This document shows, in pieces, positions 25,803-35,107 of a DNA stretch of 64,000 nucleotides. The stretch's first letter is position 1. Every line of letters begins with the position of its first letter. This DNA is from Acidobacteriota bacterium (lineage in GTDB: Bacteria > Acidobacteriota > Blastocatellia > Pyrinomonadales > Pyrinomonadaceae): positions 1 to 64,000 of the forward strand of contig QHXQ01000038.1 in assembly GCA_003223935.1 (NCBI GenBank). The letters run 5' to 3'. The notes under the pieces are model-generated. The model saw nothing but the letters and a program-made list of their open reading frames with translations, was not told the origin of the DNA and ran no database searches. The position numbers and the translations under genes were made by a program.

Positions 25803-25961
25803 CACGCCAAACGCTTACGACCTGCTCAGTCAATCAATCGGCAAGCGGACATGCTCACCTTATCTCTTGACATCCTGTATCGCTATAATCTAGTCATGTG
25901 TCGCCGGAGCGCATGAAGCGCTCGCCTCACGGTAATGGCCCTGATGCCCGGGAGCGATAAG

Positions 25962-28178
25962 ATGTCGAGAGCCGCGCGAGAGCAAGCTGCTAGCCCTTCA
26001 TCATTGGAGGTGTACCTGCTCGGCCCTTTCCGCATCATGGTGGATGAGCGCGCAATCGAAGAGCGGCGTTGGTCGCGACGCAAGCCCAAGCTGCTCGTCA
26101 AGCTGCTGGCGCTTCAGCCGCATCATCAACTCCATCGCGAGCAGGTGATGGAGTTGCTGTGGCCCGAACAAGAACCGGAATCAGTCAGCAACAGTCTGCA
26201 CAAAGCGATCCACTTGGCGCGGCGCACGCTTGAGCCTGCACTGCACTCGGCCGCCGACTCGCATTTCATCCTCACGCAAGATCAGCAAATAATCTTGCGC
26301 GCGCCGACCAAGCTGTGGATTGACGTCGAAGCCTTCGAGCAAGCGGCCAACGCAGCCGTCAAGGGCCGCGAGGTCGAGGCTTACGAGACGGCACTGACGT
26401 TATACGGCGGCGACCTGCTGCCAGAAGACCCTTATGCCGATTGGGCCGCGACGCGGCGGGAGCAACTGCGTAGCACGCGCCAAGAACTGCTGTTGCGCGT
26501 CGCCCGACTCTATCAAGCACAAGGCCATTATCGGCAGAGCAGCGAACGCTTCAAAGCGCTTGTGGCGCTTGACCCAGCAAACGAAGCAGCCCACCGTGAG
26601 TTGATGCACCTCTACGCGGCAACCGGGCGCAGGCCGCAGGCGCTTCGCCAGTATAAAGAATGCTGCGCGGCACTGCGCAAAGAGCTAGACGCCGAGCCTG
26701 AGCGGGCCACAGTCGAGCTGCATACACAGATCATCGCCGGGCGCGTTCCACCTCTGCCGGAGGCGCGCGTGCGCGCGCAACAGCGCGGCGCAGCCAACAA
26801 CTCTCTCGCCATCCTGCCCCTCGTCAACGTAAGTGGCGATCCGAACACGGACTACCTCTCGGATGGCATCACCGAAAGCATCATCAATACGCTCGCGCAA
26901 CTGCCGCAACTGAAAGTCATGGCCCGCAGCACGGTCTTTCGTTACAAGGGGCTTGAGATTGATCCGCAGGAGGTCGGTGCGCGTTTGGGTGTGCGCGCCG
27001 TCTTGACGGGGCGCGTGCTATATCGCGGCGACACTTTGAATATTCAGACCGAGTTGGTTGACGTGGCGGACGGGTCGCAAATTTGGGGTGAGCAGTACAA
27101 CCGACGCGCGGCGGATATTCTTGATGTGCAGGCCGAGATTGCCAGAGAGATCACGGCGCAGTTGCGCCTGCGCCTGAGCGGTGAGGAGCAAGGGCGACTG
27201 ACCAAGCGTTACACCGACAACACAGAAGCTTACCAACTCTATCTCAAAGGCCGTTATCACTGGAACAAGCGCACCGTAGAGCGTCTGGAAAAAGGGATTG
27301 AGTGCTTCCGGCAAGCGCTCAAGATAGACCCTGCTTACGCGCTGGCCTACGCCGGTCTCAGCGATTGTTACGCCTTTCGCGGCGACGTTGGCCTTACCGC
27401 CATTCCCTCGAAGGAGGCGTTCTCCAAGGCGAAGGAGACCGCGCGCCGGGCTTTAGAGATAGATGACACGCTCGCGGAGGCGCACGCCTCGCTGGCACAC
27501 GCCAACATGCACTGTTTTGAATGGTCGGCTGCCGAGCGAGCCTTTAAGCGCGCCATCGAACTCAGCCCGAATCTGGCCATAGCCCACCAGTGGTACGCTT
27601 TCTACCTACTATTTAATGGACAAGGGGATGAAGCTTATAGGGAAGCTACGCAAGCCTTAGAGCTTGACCCGTTGTCGCTACCCGCCAACGGTGATGTCGG
27701 ACAGATTCTGCACCTCACACGCCAATACGACCGGGCGATTGAGCAATACCGTAAGACTCTCGAACTGGAGCCGAACCGCGACCGCGCGCACCTCTGGCTC
27801 GGATGGGCTTATGAGCGGAAGGGGATGTATGAGGAAGCCAGCACCGAGTTCCTGAGAGCCAGATCGCTCGCGCCAGACAATATGGAAGCGCAGGCGGCAC
27901 TCGGATGCATTTATGCCCTGTCCGGTAAAACAGACGAGGCGCGTACCATACTCGCAGAGTTGCGCGAACTGTCTTCACGAAGGTACGTCTCGCCTTACCA
28001 CATGGCGCTTGTCCATTTGAGCTTGGGCGAGAAAGCCGAAGGGTACGAGTGGCTCGATAGAGCCTATCAGGAATGCGCCGAGTGGATGATCTACCTGTCG
28101 GTTGATCCGAGATTCGACGGCTTGCGCGCAGAGCCAAGGTTCAAAGAACTGTTGCGGCGCATCGGCTTTAAGTCGTGA
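25962..28178 (+). CDS. SARP-type regulator with TolB-like and TPR domains (copy 1)
   Basis: This protein of about 738 residues uses the start at 25962 because GGGAG lies 8 bases upstream; 25935 is an alternative without a ribosome site. Domains in order: OmpR/PhoB-like winged helix (LEVYLLGPFRIMVDE ... KLLVKLLALQPHHQLHREQV), BTAD bacterial transcriptional-activation domain (WIDVEAFEQAAN ... EAYETALTLYGGDLLPED), a TolB-like N-terminal domain (NSLAILPLVNVSGDPNTDYL and WGEQYNR), and about eight TPRs. It is a cytoplasmic one-component regulator; the ligand is unknown. It is paralogous to the product of the gene at 28960, with a small methyltransferase gene between. It faces the CHAT-sigma operon across a shared intergenic region. 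Confidence 0.9.
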   Translation: MSRAAREQAASPSSLEVYLLGPFRIMVDERAIEERRWSRRKPKLLVKLLALQPHHQLHREQVMELLWPEQEPESVSNSLHKAIHLARRTLEPALHSAADSHFILTQDQQIILRAPTKLWIDVEAFEQAANAAVKGREVEAYETALTLYGGDLLPEDPYADWAATRREQLRSTRQELLLRVARLYQAQGHYRQSSERFKALVALDPANEAAHRELMHLYAATGRRPQALRQYKECCAALRKELDAEPERATVELHTQIIAGRVPPLPEARVRAQQRGAANNSLAILPLVNVSGDPNTDYLSDGITESIINTLAQLPQLKVMARSTVFRYKGLEIDPQEVGARLGVRAVLTGRVLYRGDTLNIQTELVDVADGSQIWGEQYNRRAADILDVQAEIAREITAQLRLRLSGEEQGRLTKRYTDNTEAYQLYLKGRYHWNKRTVERLEKGIECFRQALKIDPAYALAYAGLSDCYAFRGDVGLTAIPSKEAFSKAKETARRALEIDDTLAEAHASLAHANMHCFEWSAAERAFKRAIELSPNLAIAHQWYAFYLLFNGQGDEAYREATQALELDPLSLPANGDVGQILHLTRQYDRAIEQYRKTLELEPNRDRAHLWLGWAYERKGMYEEASTEFLRARSLAPDNMEAQAALGCIYALSGKTDEARTILAELRELSSRRYVSPYHMALVHLSLGEKAEGYEWLDRAYQECAEWMIYLSVDPRFDGLRAEPRFKELLRRIGFKS

Positions 28179-28291
28179 GCGCGAATTGTTGGAGTCAGCT
28201 TCGGCGCGCGAGCTTTGAATTCTTAAGCGGAACCCACGCGGTCTAACGCAGCAACTCCTCTGCGCGCCGCCAGAGAGCAACGAGGGTGCAA

Positions 28292-28939
28292 ATGAGAAGA
28301 GAGCCTCAATCAGAGATAGAAACCAGTTACGACCGCGTCGCGGAGCATTACGCCACTGAATTCTTCGGAGAATTGGAGCGAAAGCCCTTTGACTGCGAGT
28401 TGCTCAGCGAGTTCGCCGAGAGCGTGCGCGGGCTGGGGCAGATTTGCGAGGTCGGCTGCGGGCCCGGACAGATCGCGCGCTACCTGCAAGATCGTGGCGT
28501 CAATATGTGCGGGCTTGATCTGTCGCCAGAGATGATCAAGTTTGCGCGCCAATTGAATCCAGACATATCGTTCGCGCGCGGCGACATGCTGGCGCTCGAA
28601 CTGCCCCGTGCTTCTTTGGCCGGGATCGTCTGCTTCTATGCAATCATCCACCTCAAGCGCGAAGACGCGCCCCGCGCACTCATGGAGATGCACAGAGTCC
28701 TCAAGCCGGGCGGCAAGCTTCTGCTCTCATTTCATCGCGGCGTGGGGGAGTTGCACCGCGAAGAGTGGTATGACATGCCGGTCTCGATTGACGTGACTCT
28801 ATTCGAGCCGGAGGAGATGGCGGGCTACCTTGAGGGCGCGGGGTTCGAGGTGGAAAGAATAGCCGAACGCGAGCCTTACGAGTTTGAGTATCCGACCCAT
28901 CGCGTGTATGCCTACGCGCGCAAGCCAGCGCAAAGTTAG
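28292..28939 (+). CDS. Class I SAM-dependent methyltransferase
   Basis: This 215-residue soluble methyltransferase starts at ATG 28292 (GAGGG 6 bases upstream). Motif I is ICEVGCGPGQIARYL near residue 50, with an acidic ligand region MCGLDLSPEMIKFAR, motif III FARGDMLALELP and VLKPGGKLLLSFH, a Methyltransf_25/11-type layout. The start YDRVAEHYATEFFGELE is common in small-molecule methyltransferases. The substrate is not readable. It sits between two paralogous SARP regulators, 21 bases before the second, so it may be part of one transcript ending at the terminator near 31230. Confidence 0.9.
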   Translation: MRREPQSEIETSYDRVAEHYATEFFGELERKPFDCELLSEFAESVRGLGQICEVGCGPGQIARYLQDRGVNMCGLDLSPEMIKFARQLNPDISFARGDMLALELPRASLAGIVCFYAIIHLKREDAPRALMEMHRVLKPGGKLLLSFHRGVGELHREEWYDMPVSIDVTLFEPEEMAGYLEGAGFEVERIAEREPYEFEYPTHRVYAYARKPAQS

Positions 28940-28959
28940 CGCCGAAGCGAAACGAAAGC

Positions 28960-31179
28960 ATGACGAGAACTGAACAGAAAAAGTCTGCCTCTTTAGCGAT
29001 TCGCCTGCTCGGCCCGTTCCGCGTCGCCGTGGATGGGACGACGGTTGAGGAGCGGCACTTCACGCGCCGTAAACCGAAACTGTTGGTCAAGCTCTTGGCC
29101 TTGCAGCCGCATCATCAACTCCATCGCGAGCAGGTGATGGAACTATTGTGGCCTGACCTCGATGCGGAGGCGGCCAGCAACAACCTGCACAAAAGCATCC
29201 ACGCGGCGCGGCGGGCTTTGGAGCCAACCTTACAGGCCGGCGCGAATTCGCGTTTCATCCTGACGCACGGCCAGCAGGTGCATCTGCACGCGCCCGAAAA
29301 ACTCTGGATTGACGTGGAGGTGTTTGAGCACGCGGCCGCCGCCGCGCTCAAGTCGGCGGACGCAGAGGCTTATGAACAGGCGCTGGCGCTTTATGAGGGC
29401 GACCTGCTGACGGAAGACTTATACGAGGATTGGATGACGACGCGGCGCGAAAGTCTGCGCGCGCTCCATTATGATCTGTTGTTGAAGCTGGCACAGTTCT
29501 ACGAGCGCGAGCGGCAATATCAGCAGAGCATCGCGCGGCTCAAAGAATTGCTCGCTTGTGACCCCGCGAATGAAGAAGTCCATCGCGCTCTCATGCGGCT
29601 CTACGCCCTGACGGGGAATCGTCATCAGGCGCTCAGGCAGTACCAGCAATGCGCAGCGACGATGCGCCGTGAACTAGAGGCTGAACTCGACCGGGAGACA
29701 GTTGAGCTGCATCGGCAGATTGAGTCTGGGCACATACACCCGCTCGTATCCGGCGCAACTCCGAGCCGCTCAGTGCGCGCGCCAACGGCCATCGAATCAA
29801 TCGCCATTCTGCCGCTCGCCAACCTCACCGCAGATGCAAACCTTGAATATCTCAGCGACGGCATCACGGAAAATATTATCAACCGCCTCGCGCAACTGCC
29901 CGCCTTGCGTGTGATGGCGTGGAGCACGGTGGCCAACTACAAGGGCCGGGAGAGCGTGCCGTCTGAGGTCGGACTTGATCTGGGCGTGAGCGCGGTGCTG
30001 ATGGGTAGGGTACTGGAACTCGGCGAGCGGTTGGTAGTAAAGGTTGAGTTGATTGATGTCGCGGACGGATCACAAATCTGGGGCGAGCAATACAACCGCA
30101 GGGCCTCGGACATTTTCACCTTGCAGGAGGAGATCGCGCGGGACATTTCCGACAAATTGCGGCTGAAGTTGACCGGCGAAGAGATCAGACGCTTGAGCGA
30201 ACGCCACACCGAAAACATAAAGGCGTATCACGCATATCTCAGGGGCCGCTACTGCTGGAATAAGCGGACTGAAGAGGGATTGAAGAAGAGCATCGAATAC
30301 TTCCGGCAGGCGATTGAGATGGAGCCGACCTACGCGCTGGCTTACGCTGGCTTGGCCGACGCCTACACCGTGCTCGGCTCGTTCGGCATCAGCGCGCTCG
30401 CGCCGTGCGAGGCTTTCCCGCGGGCGAAGGAGGCCGCGGCGCGTGCTCTGGAGATTGATGAGACGCTCGCTGAAGCTCACGCCGCGCTGGCGTTCTGTCT
30501 GGTAAGTTATGACTGGGATTGGACGGCGGCCCGTAGCGAGTTCACGCGCGCCATCGAGCTAAAGCCAGACTGCACGACCGCGCATCACTGGTACGGCCTT
30601 GAGTACCTGACTTCGATAGGGCGCTTGGATGAAGCCTTCGCCGAGATTAAGCGAGCGCATGAGCTTGAGCCGCTCTCGCTGAGCATCAACACCGATTACG
30701 GATTCCTCCCATACCTGATGCGCCAGTACGACCGGGCGATAGACGAGTACAAGAAGGCGCTCGAACTGGACCAGAGTTTTGTCTATACGCACTGGAAGCT
30801 CGGTCTGGCTTACGAACAGAAGGCGCTGTACGAGGAAGCCATCGCGGAGTTTCAAAAGGCCATCGCCCTCTCCGGCGGCAGCGCCCATGCGGTGGTGCTC
30901 CTCGGACATGCTTACGCGGTAGCGGGCAGGCGAGCGGAAGCATTGCAAGTGCTCGACGAGTTGCGCGAGCTATCGAAGCGAAGATACGTCTCCTCGTATC
31001 GCGTGGCAGCCATCCACTTGGGACTCGGTGAGACGGAGCGGGCATTTGCATGGCTGGAACGCGCTGTTGAGGAGCGCGACGCTTGGCTGGTCTGGCTCAA
31101 GGTAGACCCTGTGCTCGACGCCCTCCGCCCTGACCCACGCTTCACCGACCTCGTGCGCCGTGTCGGCCTCACGCCCTGA
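28960..31179 (+). CDS. SARP-type regulator with TolB-like and TPR domains (copy 2)
   Basis: This 739-residue protein has the same layout as copy 1: winged helix (LAIRLLGPFRVAVDG ... RKPKLLVKLLALQPHHQLHR), BTAD (WIDVEVFEHAAAAALKSADA), TolB-like domain (ESIAILPLANLTADANLEYL, WGEQYNRRASDIF) and C-terminal TPRs (YFRQAIEMEPTYALAYAGLA). A DNA stretch of about 38 bases around the LQPHHQLHREQVME codons is identical between the copies, while flanking codons differ. This points to duplication followed by local conservation or conversion. The gene ends 42 bases before a strong terminator. Confidence 0.9.
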   Translation: MTRTEQKKSASLAIRLLGPFRVAVDGTTVEERHFTRRKPKLLVKLLALQPHHQLHREQVMELLWPDLDAEAASNNLHKSIHAARRALEPTLQAGANSRFILTHGQQVHLHAPEKLWIDVEVFEHAAAAALKSADAEAYEQALALYEGDLLTEDLYEDWMTTRRESLRALHYDLLLKLAQFYERERQYQQSIARLKELLACDPANEEVHRALMRLYALTGNRHQALRQYQQCAATMRRELEAELDRETVELHRQIESGHIHPLVSGATPSRSVRAPTAIESIAILPLANLTADANLEYLSDGITENIINRLAQLPALRVMAWSTVANYKGRESVPSEVGLDLGVSAVLMGRVLELGERLVVKVELIDVADGSQIWGEQYNRRASDIFTLQEEIARDISDKLRLKLTGEEIRRLSERHTENIKAYHAYLRGRYCWNKRTEEGLKKSIEYFRQAIEMEPTYALAYAGLADAYTVLGSFGISALAPCEAFPRAKEAAARALEIDETLAEAHAALAFCLVSYDWDWTAARSEFTRAIELKPDCTTAHHWYGLEYLTSIGRLDEAFAEIKRAHELEPLSLSINTDYGFLPYLMRQYDRAIDEYKKALELDQSFVYTHWKLGLAYEQKALYEEAIAEFQKAIALSGGSAHAVVLLGHAYAVAGRRAEALQVLDELRELSKRRYVSSYRVAAIHLGLGETERAFAWLERAVEERDAWLVWLKVDPVLDALRPDPRFTDLVRRVGLTP

Positions 31180-31220
31180 CCGCGCCGCCCGAAGCGAACA
31201 ATTGATCACTCATTACGGCA

Positions 31221-31254
31221 AACGCCTCCGCCCGCGCGGGGGCGTTTTTCTTTC
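31221..31254 (+). terminator. Intrinsic terminator after the second SARP gene
   Basis: AACGCCTCCGC (31221-31231), a 4-base loop and GCGGGGGCGTT (31236-31246) form an 11-bp stem with one G-T pair, followed by TTTCTTTC. This is a textbook rho-independent terminator on the plus strand. Confidence 0.85.
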
Positions 31255-31415
31255 GGCTTCAGGTCGCAGCCGGGGCGGGAAGATTTTGGGAAGAGGCGGT
31301 GAAGTTTGCCGGAAGGTGCGCCTTGTATGCTCCGGCTTGTCAGTTACGCGAGCGCGTTCATCAGCCTGCGCGTTCATGGCTGGCAGTAGTGCACAACGAA
31401 AGGAGCGGAACAACG

Positions 31416-32738
31416 ATGAGCAACTTGATATTTGACCGAACCCAGTGGTTGAAATTCGTAGCCTTCCTGTTTATCGCGAGCCTCTTGGGCTTGGGCGCGC
31501 TGAAGGTTTATTCAAGCAGGACGAACGCTGCACAAGCGGATGGGCGCGCACAGCAGGCGGAGAACGAGGAGCGAGATGAACAGGACGAGCGGCCTGAGAA
31601 ATACCTGTTCGTCTGGGCCGGCGATCAAGCGCGCATGAATCCAGACTTCTTAGCCGTCATCAACTTTGATGAGGAGTCAGCCAACTACGGCAAAGTAATC
31701 AACACGCTGCCACTGCCGCAACCCGGCGCGACGGGCAATGAGCCGCATCACGTCGGTCTCTCCCGCGATGGCAAGACGTTGGCTTGCGGCGGACTCCTAA
31801 GTGTCTTGAAAGGCCAGAAAGAGGTCTTCTTCTTCGATGTCTCCAATCCGACCGCGCCCCGCTTTCTCTCTGCGGCCGACCCGCCACAGTCCGCCATCAC
31901 GGATGAGTTCTACGCGCTCGCAGACGGCGGCTTTCTCGTCACGATGATGGGCGGCGCTGCGGGGCACGCGCCCGGAAGAGTGGCCGAGTTTACCAGAGAC
32001 TTGCAGTTGGTGGCCGAGTATCCGAGCGATCCACCTGACGATGGCTTCAATCCGCACGGCATCTCCGTGCGCCCAGAACTCAACTTGATGGTCACGAGCG
32101 ACTTCATCTGCCCGGCGACCACCTTGCACGCCATGCCCGGCGACTTGGAGCTTCGCGGCAGCGTGCGCGTCTGGGATTTCCGCGCGCGCAAGATACTGCG
32201 CACCATCAAACTGCCGGACAGTGCGGGCACGATTGACGTGAAGTTGATTCCGGGCGACGAGCAGGCGCGCGCTTTTACGGCCGGCATGATCGACGACAAG
32301 CTTTATCTGCTGGACACCGGGCAAGCGACGGCCACGCCCGTCTTCGATTTCTCGACTATCGCCGCGGGTGGTTGGCCGCAACTGATGCGCATGACGCAGG
32401 ACGGCAAGCGGCTCTTCATCTCGCTGAACTTAGCCGGCAAGGTCGTCATGTTCGATACCTCGAACCCACGCAAGCCGCGCGTGCTGAAGGTCTTGGATTT
32501 GGGCGCTAACTCCGGGCCGCACTACATCGCGCTCACGCGGGATGAGAAGCGTCTGGTCATCTCCGACTACTTCTTGAACGAGGACGACGCGGGCAAGGTG
32601 CATGCTGAAGGCGATCACCGCGTTCACGTGGCGCGCGTGACGAACCATGACCTCGTGCTCGATCCCAGATTTCAACTCGACTTCAACGCGGCCTTTGCGA
32701 CCGGCCCTGCGCGCCCGCATGGCATGGCTTTCAAATAA
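31416..32738 (+). CDS. Selenium-binding-protein (SBP56 / methanethiol-oxidase type) beta-propeller, membrane-anchored
   Basis: This 440-residue protein starts at ATG 31416 (AGGAG upstream); the longer frame has no domain. An N-terminal hydrophobic segment (LKFVAFLFIASLLGLGALKV) is a signal or anchor, so the propeller is outside the cytoplasm. Family blocks are YLFVWAGD, NEPHHVGLSRDGKTLACGG, ITDEFYALADGGFLVTMMGG, FNPHGISVRPELNLMVTSDF and ARPHGMAF. The paired His residues in PHH, NPHG and RPHG are the likely metal ligands of this family. Characterised relatives oxidise methanethiol. Four small genes follow on the same strand, three of them DsrE-type, which supports a sulfur-related role. Confidence 0.82.
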   Translation: MSNLIFDRTQWLKFVAFLFIASLLGLGALKVYSSRTNAAQADGRAQQAENEERDEQDERPEKYLFVWAGDQARMNPDFLAVINFDEESANYGKVINTLPLPQPGATGNEPHHVGLSRDGKTLACGGLLSVLKGQKEVFFFDVSNPTAPRFLSAADPPQSAITDEFYALADGGFLVTMMGGAAGHAPGRVAEFTRDLQLVAEYPSDPPDDGFNPHGISVRPELNLMVTSDFICPATTLHAMPGDLELRGSVRVWDFRARKILRTIKLPDSAGTIDVKLIPGDEQARAFTAGMIDDKLYLLDTGQATATPVFDFSTIAAGGWPQLMRMTQDGKRLFISLNLAGKVVMFDTSNPRKPRVLKVLDLGANSGPHYIALTRDEKRLVISDYFLNEDDAGKVHAEGDHRVHVARVTNHDLVLDPRFQLDFNAAFATGPARPHGMAFK

Positions 32739-32793
32739 GTGTTTGCAGCAGTGGCGCAAACGCACCTTGCGAGTCGCTGACCGAAACGGGGCC

Positions 32794-33015
32794 ATGAAAC
32801 TCTATAGTTCATTTCTCATCCGCTGCTGGCTGATCCATGAACCGGCGCACGATGAAAGGCCGATCATTGACGTTGAGCATATTCAGACGGGCGGGCGCAC
32901 GCGCGTCGCCAGCCTGACCGAAGCCGAGCGATGGATGCTGGACGCCTGCCGGACAGCGCGACCGGCAGGCGACGCGGCACAAGCTGCCGCCCGCGAGCCG
33001 CACAACGGCGAGTAG
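32794..33015 (+). CDS. Small conserved-looking protein of unknown function
   Basis: This 73-residue protein starts at ATG 32794 and contains YSSFLIRCWLIHE, DVEHIQTGGRTRVASLTEAERWMLDAC and an Ala-rich tail. The middle reads like a beta-strand/turn followed by a helix with two Trp, a pattern I have seen in small Acidobacteria proteins but cannot name. It lies 55 bases after the SBP-type gene and 55 bases before the first DsrE gene, and is probably in the same operon. Confidence 0.6.
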   Translation: MKLYSSFLIRCWLIHEPAHDERPIIDVEHIQTGGRTRVASLTEAERWMLDACRTARPAGDAAQAAAREPHNGE

Positions 33016-33070
33016 CCGCAAGGTCGCTAAGGTCGCTACGAAAAAATTTTCTTTACTGAAGGAGTGAGTC

Positions 33071-33400
33071 ATGACCAATTACCTGTTCATTGAATCCCGC
33101 GACCCGTTCGAGTCGCTCGACGTGCGGTTCGTCGCGGAGACGGCGACCGCGTTGAAAGAGCGCGGGCACACGGTCACAGTCTTTCTCGTGCAGAACGGCG
33201 TACTCGCTTCGCGTCGTGCCGCGCGCGACTCTTACCTTGCGCGACTGGCTGAGGCCGGCGTCACACTGCTGGCCGACGATTTCTCGCTCAGCGAGCGCGG
33301 CATTCAACCCGCAGAACTGCACGCCGGCGTGCAGCCGGCCAGCATAGAGACGCTGGTGGACGCGCTGGTCGAAGAAAACACTAAAGCGATCTGGCACTAA
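33071..33400 (+). CDS. DsrE-family protein 1 (lacks cysteine)
   Basis: This 109-residue protein has an AAGGAG site 8 bases upstream of the ATG. The fold signature is MTNYLFIESRDPFESLDVRF, HTVTVFLVQNGVLASRR and AGVTLLADDFSLSERG, a DsrE/DsrF/TusD-like alpha/beta sandwich. It has no cysteine at all, so it cannot itself carry a persulfide; it is probably a structural partner in a hetero-oligomer like DsrEFH/TusBCD. It is 13 bases from the next DsrE gene. Confidence 0.8.
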   Translation: MTNYLFIESRDPFESLDVRFVAETATALKERGHTVTVFLVQNGVLASRRAARDSYLARLAEAGVTLLADDFSLSERGIQPAELHAGVQPASIETLVDALVEENTKAIWH

Positions 33401-33413
33401 AAGGAGGCCGCAC

Positions 33414-33821
33414 ATGACTGAGAAGACATTAACACTGGCCCTGATGGACCCGCCCTACGAGTCCGCCAATTCGACGACGGCGCTCAGGCTCATCTCGGCA
33501 GCACTGAAGCGCGGCATGCGTGTCAACGTGTTCGCCTACGAGGGCGCGGTCTCGTTGCCCTTGAAGGAGCAGACGCCGCACGCCAATCCCGTCAAGGGCA
33601 CGAGCGTGGAAGAGGAGGAACATCCGACGACGCGCGCGTTCGTTAGCTCGCTGCTGGAGATCGGCGGCGACAACCCGCTGCTCACGTGGGTGAACTGCGG
33701 TCTCTGTGTGGACGAACGCGGCGCGGCGAATGCGGTTGACGGCGTCAAGCGCGGCAGCCCGGCAGATTTTCTCAAGATGGCCGCAGCGTCAACCAACACG
33801 CTGGTCATCCCGACGAAGTAG
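33414..33821 (+). CDS. DsrE-family protein 2 (CxxC-containing)
   Basis: This 135-residue protein follows AGGAGG 8 bases upstream. It has the DsrE-type start [36 protein letters not shown], and a [20 protein letters not shown] segment. The cysteine of the first strand-loop position in DsrE and TusD is the sulfur carrier, so the CGLC motif here is the likely active site of the trio. It would accept or deliver sulfane sulfur; the partner is unknown. Confidence 0.82.
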   Translation: MTEKTLTLALMDPPYESANSTTALRLISAALKRGMRVNVFAYEGAVSLPLKEQTPHANPVKGTSVEEEEHPTTRAFVSSLLEIGGDNPLLTWVNCGLCVDERGAANAVDGVKRGSPADFLKMAAASTNTLVIPTK

Positions 33822-33870
33822 CGACGCGAGGTGTGCGTCGAGTTTCAGAGACCCTGATTGGAGGAGAGCG

Positions 33871-34248
33871 ATGAGAATCCTGAACATTGTGGAGACCGCT
33901 TACCGCGCCACGCTCGAAGAACAGGACGACACGATCCTGTGGCTCAGTGGCGCTTTGCGCAACGCGGGCGCTGACCTCTCGGTGCTGCTGCGCGCCAACG
34001 CCGTCAACTATCTGGCCGCGCAGGAATGCCCCGTGCTCACTATCGGCCATGTGCGCATCAATCATCCGGCCCGGCCCACAGAAGACATCGAGCGGCTGCA
34101 AGCGAAGGGCGTCAAAGTCTTCGCCGTGCTTGACGACTTGGAAGAGCGCGGCATCGACAGCAAAGACTGCTTGGGCGGTGTGCAGTTGATTCACCGAAGC
34201 GACATCGCCAGCCTGCTCGAAGATTACGAACAGGTCTGGCATTGGTGA
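33871..34248 (+). CDS. DsrE-family protein 3
   Basis: This 125-residue protein starts at ATG 33871 after a GGAGGAG site; the longer upstream frame only reads the previous gene out of frame. It shows [39 protein letters not shown] and [20 protein letters not shown], with the terminal [11 protein letters not shown] typical of this group. It has two separated cysteines, in QECP and KDCLGG. It forms the third subunit candidate of a DsrEFH-like complex and ends the operon before a pseudogene. Confidence 0.8.
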   Translation: MRILNIVETAYRATLEEQDDTILWLSGALRNAGADLSVLLRANAVNYLAAQECPVLTIGHVRINHPARPTEDIERLQAKGVKVFAVLDDLEERGIDSKDCLGGVQLIHRSDIASLLEDYEQVWHW

Positions 34249-34323
34249 CCGCGACACGCCGCACCCGTATTCGTCCGCTATCTCTAACCATCTGTCTGCC
34301 ACCGCTCGCACAGAGGAGGAGCC

Positions 34324-35060
34324 ATGAGAAACTCAAAGCAGCATGCACCACGTCTGGTCTGCTTGCTCGCCAAGCACATGACGAAGTTGATCGGCCTCAG
34401 CCTTGTGGCGCTGCTTCTGTTCTCGCAACTCTCAAAGACTGCCAGCGCCGCGGCCGGCGATCTGGACACGACCTTCGGCGCGGGCGGCATTGTCACCACA
34501 GATTTCTTCGGCGGCAACGATGAAGCTAACGCCGTCGTTGTGCAGACTGACGGCAAGAGCGTCGTAGCCGGTTATGCTTCTAACACCACCACGCACAACA
34601 ACGACTTTGCGCTCGCGCGCTACAACCCGGACGGCAGTCTGGACGATGGCACCCCGTGCCGACGACGGGCACGCAATGCGGCATGGTGACCTGCACGCCA
34701 GCATCCGGTTCCTTCTTCTCCGTCGGCGCGACAACTGTCACTTGCGCGAATAGCGCCGGGCCGAGTTGTTCATTCACGATCAATGTTGTGGACGACGAAC
34801 CTCCAACGATCACAAGTTGCGCCACTAATAAAATCCTGACGGCGACGAGCGGCTGTCAGGCAGCCATCCCCGATCTCACGGGCGAGGTAGCGGCCTCCGA
34901 TAATTGCGCGTTCACGATTACGTAATCTCCGGCGGCGGGCACCCGGCCGAGCGGCACACTGTTGGAAATCATCTGCAAGCGTTGCTCGCCCGCCGGTGAG
35001 GAAGCCAGCAGGTCATTCAGTCCGGGCGTGTCGGTCACGCCTCACCCGACCTTGATGGCC
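34324..35060 (+). pseudogene. Exported delta-60 / HYR-repeat protein, decayed
   Basis: ATG 34324 with GAGGAG upstream opens a protein with a signal peptide (LIGLSLVALLLFSQL) and the start of delta-60 repeats (GDLDTTFGAGGIVTTDFFGG ... FALARYNPDGSLD). At about 34645 the frame shifts into HYR-type sequence (MVTCTPASGSFFSVGATTV, then FTINVVDDEPPTI). A TAA at 34923 interrupts a TIT-SPAAGT motif, where Q is usual. Most of the repeats and the C-terminus are missing, so this is a deletion remnant of a large surface protein. Confidence 0.7.
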
Positions 35061-35107
35061 CTTCATCGTTATCATTTGGGTTCTCTTCTGTCAGGCGTCA
35101 GGCCCAT

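Noticed and set aside
25623-25805. Minus-strand 60-codon frame in the divergent region
   Set aside because: It spans the palindrome, has no ribosome site and no family resemblance.
25867-25889. TTGACA and TATAAT before the first SARP gene
   Set aside because: Only 11 bases lie between them, far from the 16-18 needed for a sigma70 promoter; the TATAAT alone could still be a -10 box.
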